From: Ilumatobacteraceae bacterium
Lineage (GTDB): Bacteria > Actinomycetota > Acidimicrobiia > Acidimicrobiales > Ilumatobacteraceae
Assembly: GCA_017859785.1 (NCBI GenBank)
Contig: JAFMMJ010000015.1
Span: forward strand, 1 to 36,300
Direction of reading: 5' to 3'
DNA length: 36,300 bases
The translations under genes and the position numbers were made by a program. The notes under the pieces are model-generated. The model saw only the letters and a program-made list of their open reading frames with translations. It had not been told where the DNA came from and did not search any database. Within the stretch, counting starts at the first letter, position 1. The number at the start of each line of letters is the position of its first letter. This document shows, in pieces, positions 1 through 11,187 of the stretch.

Positions 1-232
1 TGCCCGAGTCGTCGGCGGAATCGTCACTCTCGACCTCAACGCTGCCGTCGTCGTCGCTCTCCGTCGTCGACGCATCGGAATCCGTTGCAGAGGATTCCCC
101 CTCATCAGCCTCTGCCTCGTCGAGTTGCGCCTCAAGTTCTTCGATCTGCGCCTCGAGTTCGGCGGTGTCGTCAGACCCGCACGCGCTGAATGTGAGAGCG
201 CCAACCGCGGCCAACGCGAACATCTTCTTCAT
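1..232 (-). CDS. Putative small lipoprotein, acidic and Ser/Asp-rich (partial, N-terminal 77 residues)
   Basis: The reading frame runs off the left edge, so only the N-terminus is seen. It starts with Met-Lys-Lys, then a hydrophobic stretch ending in Phe-Ser-Ala-Cys-Gly (Cys17). This is a short lipoprotein signal peptide with a lipobox-like site, so export and lipidation are likely. After the Cys comes a heptad-like Glu/Leu/Ala segment (about residues 23-38), probably a short coiled coil, and then a low-complexity Ser/Thr/Asp/Glu tail. A GGGAGGGA Shine-Dalgarno sequence lies 5 nt before the ATG, and a possible -10 hexamer TAGAGT (minus strand, 273-278) lies about 40 nt upstream. No function can be read from the part present. 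The signal-peptide call is firm, the role unknown. Confidence 0.7.
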   Translation of the reverse strand, partial: MKKMFALAAVGALTFSACGSDDTAELEAQIEELEAQLDEAEADEGESSATDSDASTTESDDDGSVEVESDDSADDSG

Positions 233-311
233 GGAATCCCTCCCTGATTCGGCGGGCTGATGCCCTCCGCGCACTCTAAACCAAATTCTGTTCAAATAAG
301 ACCACCGACAC

Positions 312-1742
312 TCACGACTCACGCAGACGGGCCTTTTGCACCTTTCCCAACGCGTTACGGGGAAGGGCATCAACCGAGCGAATCTCCCGTGGACGCTTAT
401 GAACCGAGAGCGTCTCGGCGACCAGATCTATGAGACGACCCGCGTCGACATCACCCACGACGAAGGCGACGATGCGCTCCCCCAGATCGGCATCAGGAAC
501 CCCGACAACAGCGACCTCGTTGACACCCGGTTGCGCGGCGATGACCGCCTCGATCTCACCGGCCCCAACCTTGAATCCGCCGCTCTTGATCACATCAAGC
601 GAGGTTCGCCCAACGATGCGATGGAAGCCATCCTCACCGATCACCGCCGAGTCGCCGGTCTGGAACCAGCCATCAGCGGTCACGCTCGTGGCGGTCGCCT
701 CGGGCCGACCGAGATACCCACCTCCGACCGTCGAGCCTCTCACCTCCAGCGCGCCGATCGTCACATCATCCGGCTCGATGAGATCTCCATCGTCACCCCG
801 AAGGCGTGTCTCGACACCCGCGAGCGGAAGCCCAACCGAACCCGGTCGACGCTCCCCATCGGCCCGAGTGCTGAGGGTGATGAGCGTCTCGGTCATGCCA
901 TACCGCTCGACGGGCGCCGAACCGGTGAGTTCCCGCAGCCGCTCGAAGACGGCGACCGGAAGAGGCGCCGAACCCGACACCAGGAGACGCGCGCTCCGCA
1001 GCGCCGTAGCGCTTGCCGGGTCAGCCGCGATACGTGACCAGACGGTCGGCACTCCGAAATAGAGGGTTCCATGCGCTGCGGCGTACGCCTCCGGCGTCGG
1101 GCGACCGGTGTGAGTCAGGCCGCAGCCGATGCGGAACGCGCCGATAACACCAAGGACGAGTCCATGCACATGGAAGAGCGGTAGGCCGTGGACGAGGCGG
1201 TCCTCAGGTGTCCACGCCCAGGCATCGCGGAGTCCGTCGAGGCAGGCAGCGATCGACGGCTCGGGGAGCAGCACCCCCTTCGGCGGTCCAGTGGTTCCCG
1301 AGGTGTATACGACAAGGCTCGCGTCGAGCGGAGCGAACCCATCATCGGGTTCGACCGCTCCCGAGTGCTCCGTGACGACGGGGAGGTCGACATCGGACCA
1401 GCCGTGCTCTCCGAGGATTGCCCGCGCCCCCGAGTCGGCGAGGATGTGAGTTCTCTCGCTCGCTCCGGAGTCATCGGCGATCGGGACCAGTGGCGCTTTC
1501 GCCCGCAGGGCCGCGACGACAGCGACGACCGTGTCGAGAGAGCCCGAGGCGCGAACCGCGACCGGCACGCCGGGCATCAGCCTGTCAGCGAGCCGGTCAG
1601 CCCGATCGATTAGTTCCGCCGGCGAGCAGGACTCCCCGGCCACGGCGATCTCGGGGCCGCCGCCTCGCTCGGCGTGCTCAAGAAGGCCGTGCAGAAGGTC
1701 CACCGGAACAGCATCGCCGACGCGAGCCACCACCGGACCCAC
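312..1742 (-). CDS. AMP-forming acyl-CoA synthetase, MatB/ACSF3-like
   Basis: This ANL-superfamily adenylate-forming enzyme activates a carboxylic acid with ATP and joins it to CoA. With the start used here it has 476 residues. The P-loop YTSGTTGPPKG is at 146-156, YGMTET at 281-286, TGD at 362-364, the hinge and C-domain block around GRTSLDVIKSGGFKVGAGEIE near 378-398, and the catalytic Lys467 in the NALGK motif. The IKSGG(F/Y)K block resembles malonyl-CoA synthetases (MatB/ACSF3) more than phenylacetate-CoA ligase PaaK. The frame stays open further upstream into paaA, but the GTG at 1742 has a GGCGGAG ribosome site 7 nt before it and gives a normal family length. GTG 1733 and 1730 are alternatives. 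It is divergent from paaA, so the two share an upstream region. The substrate is unproven; malonate or a methylmalonate-like acid is a guess. Confidence 0.8.
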   Translation of the reverse strand: MGPVVARVGDAVPVDLLHGLLEHAERGGGPEIAVAGESCSPAELIDRADRLADRLMPGVPVAVRASGSLDTVVAVVAALRAKAPLVPIADDSGASERTHILADSGARAILGEHGWSDVDLPVVTEHSGAVEPDDGFAPLDASLVVYTSGTTGPPKGVLLPEPSIAACLDGLRDAWAWTPEDRLVHGLPLFHVHGLVLGVIGAFRIGCGLTHTGRPTPEAYAAAHGTLYFGVPTVWSRIAADPASATALRSARLLVSGSAPLPVAVFERLRELTGSAPVERYGMTETLITLSTRADGERRPGSVGLPLAGVETRLRGDDGDLIEPDDVTIGALEVRGSTVGGGYLGRPEATATSVTADGWFQTGDSAVIGEDGFHRIVGRTSLDVIKSGGFKVGAGEIEAVIAAQPGVNEVAVVGVPDADLGERIVAFVVGDVDAGRLIDLVAETLSVHKRPREIRSVDALPRNALGKVQKARLRES

Positions 1743-1770
1743 CGGGATGCTCCGCCAGAACCGACGAAGT

Positions 1771-1809
1771 TGACACAAAAAATAGATGGACAAACAAAAG
1801 TCTGTGTCA
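1771..1809. promoter_or_regulatory. Inverted repeat TGACACA-N25-TGTGTCA, candidate PaaX operator
   Basis: Two perfect 7-bp arms (1771-1777 and 1803-1809) bracket the -35 box of the paaA promoter; the right arm abuts its -10 box. The same heptamer is found once in the paaX upstream region (6431-6437). PaaX is the known repressor of phenylacetate genes and its gene closes this cluster, so a PaaX site is a reasonable inference. The wide 25-nt spacing and the presence of the heptamer elsewhere (24447-24453) lower confidence. Confidence 0.35.
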
Positions 1810-1815
1810 TAAGAT
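1787..1815 (+). promoter_or_regulatory. paaA promoter, leaderless
   Basis: The -35 box is TGGACA (5 of 6 matches to TTGACA), followed by a 17-nt spacer and the -10 box TAAGAT at 1810-1815. The -10 box ends 6 nt before the paaA ATG, so transcription should start on or next to the A of the start codon. There is no Shine-Dalgarno sequence in the GGCCCC between them, which agrees with a leaderless mRNA. Confidence 0.6.
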
Positions 1816-1821
1816 GGCCCC

Positions 1822-2817
1822 ATGGCGTACGTCACCGAAACCGAAGCCGAGTCCCCAGCCGAGAGCGGCTCCAACGACTCTGAGCTCGACGCGCGGTTTC
1901 TCGCGCTCATCGACGCCGACGAACGCATCGAACCCACCGACTGGATGCCCGAGCGCTACCGGTCGACGCTCATCCGCCAGATCGCCCAGCACGCTCACTC
2001 CGAGATCATCGGCATGCAGCCCGAAGGGGCTTGGCTCACCCGAGCCCCGTCACTTCGCCGCAAAGCCATCCTTACCGCCAAGGTCCAGGACGAAGCCGGC
2101 CACGGGCTCTACCTCTACGGAGCCGCCGAGACGCTCGGTATCGACCGCGCCGAACTCCTCGACCGGCTCCACACCGGCCGGCAGAAGTACTCCTCCATCT
2201 TCAATTACCCGACGCCAACCTGGGCTGATATCGGCGCCATCGGATGGCTGGTCGATGGGGCCGCCATCATGAATCAGGTTCCTCTCTGCCGTTGCTCATA
2301 CGGCCCCTACGCCAGGGCGATGATCCGCATCTGCAAGGAGGAGAGCTTCCACCAGCGGCAGGGCTTCCAGATCATGATGACCCTCGCCGAGGGCTCGCCC
2401 GATCAACATCACATGGCTCAAGAGGCCCTCAACCGGTGGTGGTGGCCGTCGATCATGATGTTTGGCCCCTCTGATGCCGCCTCGATTCACTCCTCTCAGA
2501 ACATGCGTTGGGGCATCAAGCGCTTCAGCAACGACGAACTCCGCCAGCGATTCATCGACGCAACCGTTCCCCAGGCCGAACTCATCGGCCTGACCATTCC
2601 CGACCCCGACCTCAAGTGGAACGACGAGCGCGGCTCCTACGACTACGGCGAGATCGACTGGGAGGAGTTCAACCGAGTGATCGCCGGCGACGGCCCCTGC
2701 AACGCCGAACGTATGGAGCGCCGCGTCACCGCCCACGAGGAGGGCTCCTGGGTGCGCGAGGCCGCCCTCGCCCACGCCGAGAAGGAACGCGTCCGTCGCG
2801 AAGAGGTGGCAGCGTGA
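1822..2817 (+). CDS. paaA: 1,2-phenylacetyl-CoA epoxidase, catalytic subunit PaaA
   Basis: PaaA is the diiron oxygenase subunit that epoxidises the aromatic ring of phenylacetyl-CoA, the first ring-attacking step of aerobic phenylacetate breakdown in the cytosol. It has 331 residues, slightly longer than the usual roughly 310 because of an acidic N-terminal stretch of about 20 residues. Two EXXH iron-ligand motifs of the ferritin-like fold are visible: Glu91-His94 (DEAGH) and Glu174-His177 (EESFH). The start is the ATG just downstream of the promoter, without a ribosome-binding site. It is the first gene of paaABCDE and overlaps paaB by 4 bp (GTGA). The following genes match the subunit and maturation set exactly, so the assignment is secure. 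Confidence 0.96.
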   Translation: MAYVTETEAESPAESGSNDSELDARFLALIDADERIEPTDWMPERYRSTLIRQIAQHAHSEIIGMQPEGAWLTRAPSLRRKAILTAKVQDEAGHGLYLYGAAETLGIDRAELLDRLHTGRQKYSSIFNYPTPTWADIGAIGWLVDGAAIMNQVPLCRCSYGPYARAMIRICKEESFHQRQGFQIMMTLAEGSPDQHHMAQEALNRWWWPSIMMFGPSDAASIHSSQNMRWGIKRFSNDELRQRFIDATVPQAELIGLTIPDPDLKWNDERGSYDYGEIDWEEFNRVIAGDGPCNAERMERRVTAHEEGSWVREAALAHAEKERVRREEVAA

Positions 2818-3095
2818 GCGCCTGGCCGCTCTGGGAGGTGTTCGTGCGGGCTCGACGCGGCGTGAGCCACGTCCACGCCGGCACCGTTCACGCGCCCGAC
2901 GCTGAGATCGCTCTCCAGAACGCGCGCGACCTGTTCACGCGCCGCTCCGAGGGCGTCAGCCTCTGGGTGGTCCGCTCGAGCGACATCACCGCGTCGAGCG
3001 GCGACGACCGGGCCTCGTTGTTCGAACCGGCCGAGGACAAAACCTTCCGGCATCCGAGCGACTTCGAGCTCCCCGACGCCGTGTCCCACATGTGA
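2814..3095 (+). CDS. paaB: 1,2-phenylacetyl-CoA epoxidase subunit PaaB
   Basis: This small non-catalytic subunit of the PaaABCE epoxidase complex has 93 residues, the normal size. It begins with the family-typical W-P-L-W-E-V-F-V-R segment and contains the [11 protein letters not shown] region that marks PaaB. The GTG start overlaps the paaA stop codon (GTGA), indicating translational coupling. A 16-bp gap separates it from paaC. PaaB is thought to help assemble PaaAC cores into the larger complex. The open frame extends upstream inside paaA, but only the GTG at 2814 gives the PaaB N-terminus. Confidence 0.93.
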   Translation: MSAWPLWEVFVRARRGVSHVHAGTVHAPDAEIALQNARDLFTRRSEGVSLWVVRSSDITASSGDDRASLFEPAEDKTFRHPSDFELPDAVSHM

Positions 3096-3111
3096 GCAGC
3101 GGTTAGCGACC

Positions 3112-3867
3112 ATGCAGACTCCGCTGCTCACCTTCATCCTCCGTCACGGCGACCGGTCACTGGTGCTCGCCCAGCGCCTCCTCGAGTACATCACGAGATC
3201 ACCTGAGATCGAGGAGGACATGGCGCTCTCCAACATCGCGCTCGACCTCATCGGCCAATCGAGAATCCTCTACACCTACGCCGGAGAGTTCGAGGGTCTC
3301 GGCCACGACGAGGACCACTTCGCCTTCCAGCGCGACCCGGGCCAGTTTCTGAGCCCAATTCTCGTTGAGCGCCCGAACACCGACTTCGCCCACGTCATCG
3401 TCCGTCAGTTCCTGCATGACGCCTACGCGGTGCCGCTGTGGACCCGCCTCGCGGTGAGCAGCGACACCACCCTCGCCGGCCTTGGTGCCAAGGCGTCGAA
3501 GGAGGCCGCCTATCACCTCCGCCACTCATCGGCCTGGGTCATTCGCCTCGGTGACGGCACCGAGGAAAGCCATGATCGGGCCACCAGCGCGCTCGAGGCG
3601 CTCTGGCCGTGCACCGAGGAGCTGTTCGAGATCGACGAGATCGACGCCGAGCTCTTCACCGCCGGCGTCTCACCCGATCCGACCGAACTGCGCGCTGACT
3701 GGGACCGGACCGTCAACGAGGTCCTCTCAACAGCCACCCTCGCGCGGCCCGCGCCGCCAGCTCCTGCGGTCACCGGCGGCTTGAGCGGATTGCACGAGGA
3801 CGACTTCGACCGTCTCATCGACGAGATGCAAGAACTCGCTCGAGCTCACCCCGGGGTCAACTGGTGA
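3112..3867 (+). CDS. paaC: 1,2-phenylacetyl-CoA epoxidase, structural subunit PaaC
   Basis: PaaC is the ferritin-like partner of PaaA. It forms the heterodimeric core but lacks a working diiron site of its own. The 251 residues match the family length. Typical sequence includes L-R-H-G-D near the N-terminus, EEDMALSNIALDLIGQSR around residues 38-55, and AKASKEAAYHLRHSSAWVIRLGDGTEES around 126-153. The start is the ATG at 3112; there is only a poor ribosome site (AGCGG), so translation probably follows from paaB. It ends in a 4-bp GTGA overlap with paaD. Confidence 0.95.
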   Translation: MQTPLLTFILRHGDRSLVLAQRLLEYITRSPEIEEDMALSNIALDLIGQSRILYTYAGEFEGLGHDEDHFAFQRDPGQFLSPILVERPNTDFAHVIVRQFLHDAYAVPLWTRLAVSSDTTLAGLGAKASKEAAYHLRHSSAWVIRLGDGTEESHDRATSALEALWPCTEELFEIDEIDAELFTAGVSPDPTELRADWDRTVNEVLSTATLARPAPPAPAVTGGLSGLHEDDFDRLIDEMQELARAHPGVNW

Positions 3868-4364
3868 CCTCCAGCGCCGCGACGTCATCGTCGGCGGTCG
3901 AGGCGATCGTCCTGGCCGTCGAGGATCCCGAACTCCCCCACGTCACCATCGGCGACCTTGGAATGGTGCGTTCGGTCACGATCAACGACTCGGGCGACGT
4001 CGAGGTGGTGCTCACCCCCACCTACACCGGCTGCCCCGCCACCGAGCAGATCCGCGACGACGTCATGACGGCACTCACCGAGCGGGGGCACTCGGCCACC
4101 ATTCAGTTCGCCATGAGCCCGCCGTGGACGACCGACTGGATCACCGATGCCGGTCGACGGAAACTGCGCGAGGCTGGCATCACACCCCCAGAACACATCG
4201 GCGCTTCAACCGTCAGCGTCACACTGCGCCAGCCCGCACCGACCTGCCCTCGTTGTGGTGGCCGTGAGTCGCGACTCGTCTCGGAGTTCGGCGGGACCGC
4301 GTGCAAGTCGAGCCACGTTTGCACTACCTGCCTCGAGCCGTTCGAGCGGTTCAAGGCGATCTAG
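3864..4364 (+). CDS. paaD: Phenylacetyl-CoA epoxidase maturation factor PaaD
   Basis: PaaD is a SufT/DUF59-type (MIP18) protein required to obtain an active epoxidase, most likely through metal-cluster assembly of the reductase PaaE. The DUF59 part covers roughly residues 10-105, with the conserved T-G-C-P motif at about 55-58 (Cys57). The C-terminal zinc-binding part has Cys128, Cys131, Cys147, Cys153 and Cys156 in CPRCG, TACK and CTTC contexts. The 166 residues are normal. The GTG start overlaps the paaC stop. The next gene, paaE, begins 12 bp later. Confidence 0.93.
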   Translation: MTSSAATSSSAVEAIVLAVEDPELPHVTIGDLGMVRSVTINDSGDVEVVLTPTYTGCPATEQIRDDVMTALTERGHSATIQFAMSPPWTTDWITDAGRRKLREAGITPPEHIGASTVSVTLRQPAPTCPRCGGRESRLVSEFGGTACKSSHVCTTCLEPFERFKAI

Positions 4365-4376
4365 GGGAGGACGTCC

Positions 4377-5429
4377 ATGGAGGGCTTCACCACACTCACC
4401 GTCGCCGACGTCGAGCACGACACCGCCGACAGCGCGCTCATCACCTTTGCCGAGCGACTCCCCTTCCGCCACGGCCAACACCTCGTGCTCCGCCGGGAGA
4501 TCGACGGCGAAGAAGTACGTCGCAGCTACTCGCTCTGTTCCATCGCGCCCGACGGCGCGCTCAGGATCGGGGTGAAGCGCGTCCCGGAGGGGCTGATGTC
4601 GACCTGGCTGACCGGCGAGGTACGGCCCGGCGATGAAATCGAGGCGCTCGCGCCCTCCGGAAACTTCACCCATGAACCCTCCGCCGACGCCGCGGAGCGT
4701 CACATGATGATCGCGGCGGGCAGCGGGATCACGCCGATCTTCTCCGTGATGGCGACCGTGCTCGCCACGCAGCCCGACTCCGAGGTCGATCTGCTCTACA
4801 TCAACCGCGCCTCCAACTCGACCATGCTGATCGAGGACCTCGAGGATCTCCGCGACGCCCATCTCGGACGAGTTCGAATCACCTACGCGTTCACCCGGGA
4901 GGACGGAGACGCCGAACTGCTCTCCGGGCGACCCGATCAGAACCGACTCGAGCAACTCATCGACGCGGGCCTCATTCGCGCCGACGTCGACCACGCCTGG
5001 CTCTGCGGCCCCCTCGCTCTTGTCGAAGACGCCCGTTCGGTGCTGATCGATCGCGGTATGCCCTCTGATCGGGTGCATCTCGAGCTCTTCGGTACCGACG
5101 GAGCCAAGGCCAAACGCCCGACGACAGTCTCGGCTCAGTCGACGAACGTCGTGGCGACCGGCCGCGCGACCCTCCACGGACGGCAGTCGGGTTTCGAGGT
5201 GCGCGAAGGCGAGTCGATCCTCGAGGCTGTTCGCCGCGTTCGACCCGATACTCCGTTCTCCTGCCAAGCCGGTGTGTGCTCAACCTGCCAGGCGCGGCTG
5301 CTCTGCGGTGAGATCGAGATGGACGTCAACTACGGACTCACCGAGTCCGAGATCGCCCGCGGACTCGTCCTTACCTGTCAGTCGCACCCGACCGGTGACG
5401 ACGAGATCGTCGTCGACTTCGACGTCTGA
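4377..5429 (+). CDS. paaE: 1,2-phenylacetyl-CoA epoxidase, reductase subunit PaaE
   Basis: PaaE passes electrons from NADPH through FAD and a plant-type 2Fe-2S cluster to PaaA. It has 350 residues. The FAD-binding RSYSLCS motif is at about 49-55, the nicotinamide-binding GSGITP at 115-120, and the C-terminal ferredoxin domain carries the four cluster ligands Cys296, Cys301, Cys304 and Cys334 (C-X4-C-X2-C-X29-C). The ATG has a strong GGGGAGG ribosome site 6 nt upstream, the clearest in this operon. It is the last paa structural gene; paaG, paaH, paaJ, paaK and paaZ are not in the window. It faces paaX tail to tail with about 20 bp between them. Confidence 0.95.
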   Translation: MEGFTTLTVADVEHDTADSALITFAERLPFRHGQHLVLRREIDGEEVRRSYSLCSIAPDGALRIGVKRVPEGLMSTWLTGEVRPGDEIEALAPSGNFTHEPSADAAERHMMIAAGSGITPIFSVMATVLATQPDSEVDLLYINRASNSTMLIEDLEDLRDAHLGRVRITYAFTREDGDAELLSGRPDQNRLEQLIDAGLIRADVDHAWLCGPLALVEDARSVLIDRGMPSDRVHLELFGTDGAKAKRPTTVSAQSTNVVATGRATLHGRQSGFEVREGESILEAVRRVRPDTPFSCQAGVCSTCQARLLCGEIEMDVNYGLTESEIARGLVLTCQSHPTGDDEIVVDFDV

Positions 5430-5450
5430 CCGTCGAACCCGGCACCCGCG

Positions 5451-6401
5451 TCAGTCGACGCTGAGGAACCGCCGCGCCTGCACTGGCGAGTGGTCGCCCT
5501 CCGGCGCCCACTCCACCAGCCGATCCCGCTCAGCCTCACCTCGTTCAGCCACCACTGAGTGAATCGATGAGGCCACTCGCCGAGCCTCGAAGCCCGACCA
5601 GTCCGCTGGCAGCAAGGCGGCGGGCAACCCGGGGTCGGCAAGCACAATCCGACGGAACTCAGCCACCACGAGCAGGCGCAGCTTGAGCGCGAGCCGGTCA
5701 TCGATCGGAGGCAACTCGAGGAACGGAGTGAAGCCCGCCACGAAGGCCGCGTAGCGCTCCTCGAAAATCTCAAGGGAACTGCTGCGGCGAGCAAGCGAGC
5801 CGTCGTCGAGCACCCCGGGGACGTCCCCGAGCGCGCCACGGGTCAGGAGCACCCCACCAGGACCACCGGAGCGATCACGTACTCGCGCGATGACCTCGGC
5901 CGCCGCCTCGAGATCGACAGTCGCCGAGACGAGCACACCGGGCGCGACACTTCCGAAACCCGCCCAGCCAAGTTCGTGTCGAAGCTGAGCCCGCTCAGCC
6001 GGCGAGCCCTCATTCGGGTCCACCACCACCACGGTCCATTCCCCGTCCCAGTCGGGGGAAGCGGCGCGGTAGATCCTTCGGTCGGCCTGTCGGAACACAC
6101 CGACCGACTCGCGCGAGACGCCGTAATAGGCGCGACCCGACCGTCGCTCAACAGCCAACAACCCATCGCCGACGAGGCGGCTGAGGGAGGTGCGCGCGAG
6201 CCGGTCGTTGACCCCGAAGGATTCGAGGAGAGCGCCGACCGAGCGGACCGAGACTCGGCCTGTGGTTCCAAGCAGATCGCCGAACAGGGTGACGATCAGG
6301 TTACGTGCGCTCGGCGCCCCATCGCTCGTCGACGCATCCATGAGCCACCGGTCGGGCTCGGCCCCCGCGGGAACACCAATCGACGTGATGGAAGATGACA
6401 C
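5451..6401 (-). CDS. paaX: PaaX family transcriptional repressor of phenylacetate catabolism
   Basis: PaaX proteins repress paa operons and are released by phenylacetyl-CoA. This one has 316 residues, the usual size. The N-terminal winged helix covers about residues 31-95, with the family-like segment SARNLIVTLFGDLL, a Gly-rich turn, then LARTSLSRLVGDGLL as the probable recognition region. The PaaX central and C-terminal domains follow. It lies at the end of paaABCDE in opposite orientation, which supports local regulation. The start is uncertain. GTG 6401 has a -10-like AAGAAT exactly 6 nt upstream and a 17-nt-spaced GTGTCA -35, consistent with a leaderless start. ATG 6341 is the alternative and would remove 20 residues without touching the DNA-binding domain. 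Confidence 0.88.
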   Translation of the reverse strand: MSSSITSIGVPAGAEPDRWLMDASTSDGAPSARNLIVTLFGDLLGTTGRVSVRSVGALLESFGVNDRLARTSLSRLVGDGLLAVERRSGRAYYGVSRESVGVFRQADRRIYRAASPDWDGEWTVVVVDPNEGSPAERAQLRHELGWAGFGSVAPGVLVSATVDLEAAAEVIARVRDRSGGPGGVLLTRGALGDVPGVLDDGSLARRSSSLEIFEERYAAFVAGFTPFLELPPIDDRLALKLRLLVVAEFRRIVLADPGLPAALLPADWSGFEARRVASSIHSVVAERGEAERDRLVEWAPEGDHSPVQARRFLSVD

Positions 6402-6407
6402 CTCCCC

Positions 6408-6436
6408 ATTCTTCCGGTCTCATCGTCATTTGACAC
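6408..6436 (-). promoter_or_regulatory. Putative paaX promoter, with a copy of the TGTGTCA element
   Basis: On the minus strand GTGTCA (4 of 6 to TTGACA; 6431-6436) and AAGAAT (4 of 6 to TATAAT; 6408-6413) are 17 nt apart, and the -10 ends 6 nt before the GTG at 6401. The -35 lies in the heptamer TGTGTCA, also found twice at the paaA promoter, so autoregulation by PaaX is possible. Confidence 0.4.
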
Positions 6437-6455
6437 ACCGCAATCCACAAGACAC

Positions 6456-6484
6456 TTGCGTAGATAAAGAAGTCTTTATATTCT
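6456..6484 (+). promoter_or_regulatory. Promoter of the sahR-like/metH operon, leaderless
   Basis: TTGCGT (6456-6461) and TATTCT (6479-6484) are separated by 17 nt; an overlapping TATATT is at 6477-6482. The -10 box ends 6 nt before the GTG at 6491 and no ribosome-binding site precedes it, so the transcript is probably leaderless. The operator palindrome at 6464-6479 fills the spacer and reaches into the -10 box. Confidence 0.5.
6464..6479. promoter_or_regulatory. Perfect palindrome ATAAAGA-AG-TCTTTAT, probable operator of the ArsR/SahR-like repressor
   Basis: A perfect 7-2-7 inverted repeat sits 12 bp before the start of the ArsR-methyltransferase gene. It is strikingly AT-rich in a GC-rich region, and it overlaps the promoter spacer and -10 box. 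ArsR-family dimers bind such imperfect or perfect dyads, and repression of their own operon is the family rule. Binding of SahR-type proteins to AT-rich palindromes before methionine-cycle genes is established in proteobacteria; this exact site is inference. Confidence 0.7.
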
Positions 6485-6490
6485 TTCTCC

Positions 6491-7476
6491 GTGGCCATTG
6501 ACCCCGACCAGCGACCGGACTTCGACTCGAGCCTCAGCGCCCTTCGCGCGATCGCCGAGCCGACCCGGCTCCGGATCGTCGCCTTGCTCAGGCACGGAGA
6601 GTGCTCCGTCAGCGACCTCTGCGAGATCCTCGGGCAATCCCAGCCGCGCATCTCGCGCCACCTTCGACTCCTCCACGAATCCGGGGTCATCACCCGCCAC
6701 CGGGAAGGCACCTGGGCGTTCCATCGGCTCGCCAACTCACCCACCCTCGCTCCACTCATCGCGGCAGCGACACCCGATCACGACGACCAGACCCTCCGCA
6801 TCGATCTCGAACGACTCGGCGAAGTCCGCGTGCGACGAGCCGCCGCCGCGCACGACCACTTCGCGGCTATCGCCCCGCTCTGGGACACCGAACGATCACT
6901 CCTCGTCGAGGACGACATCATCGAGGCGCGCCTCCTCAACACGGTCGGCGAAGGACCATTCGACACCGTCGTCGATGTCGGCACAGGAACCGGGCGGATG
7001 CTCGAACTCTTCGCTGACCGCGCCAACCGACTCATTGGCCTCGACACCAACCACTCCATGCTGTCGGTCGCGCGCGCCAACCTCGACCGGGCGGGCATCC
7101 ACCACGCCGAACTGCATCACGGTGACCTTCACAACCCGCCAGCGGGCATCGACGGCGGCGACCTGGTGATCGTTCATCAGGTGCTCCACCACCTCGACGA
7201 CCCCGACCGATCGCTCACCCACATCTCGCGCCTGGTTCGCCCGGGAGGTCGCCTCGTCATTGTCGACCTTGCGCCGCACAACGACGAGAAGATGAGGACC
7301 CGGCACGCACACCGGCGGCTCGGTTTCAGCACCGAGCAGATCGACGGCTGGCTGGCCGATGCCGGCTGCTCCGAACCGACGGTGGACACCCTGCGCCCCG
7401 CAGCAGGCTCCACCGAACGGCTCACCGTCATGATCTGGACCGCGGAGCGCCTCACCGAGACCTCGGAGAGCCGACG

Positions 7477-7480
<4 letters not shown>
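6491..7480 (+). CDS. ArsR-family repressor fused to SAM-dependent methyltransferase-like domain (SahR-like)
   Basis: The 329-residue protein has two parts. The N-terminal ArsR winged helix is at about 15-85; its recognition region is [20 protein letters not shown], and I see none of the usual metal-sensing Cys pairs. The C-terminal class I methyltransferase fold is at about 140-300, with SAM/SAH motif VDVGTGTG at 161-168, a VLHHLDDP motif near 223-230, and a [11 protein letters not shown] strand. This architecture is that of SahR, which senses S-adenosylhomocysteine and represses methionine-cycle genes. Here it is joined to metH by a 4-bp ATGA overlap, a direct functional link. The methyltransferase part may be a sensor rather than an enzyme. 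The GTG start is chosen because the -10 box ends 6 nt upstream. Confidence 0.88.
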
Positions 7481-11181
<3,701 letters not shown>

Positions 11182-11187
11182 GTCGAC

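Noticed and set aside
5426-5460. Hairpin terminator between convergent paaE and paaX
   Set aside because: Short 5-6-bp arms (CTGAC/GTCAG, CGTCGA/TCGACG) are not nested, lie partly in coding sequence and have no T-run.
6402-6490. Possible cobalamin or SAM riboswitch upstream of the metH operon
   Set aside because: The gap is only 89 bp, the promoter lies right at the start codon, and no B12-box-like or SAM-box-like sequence is visible.
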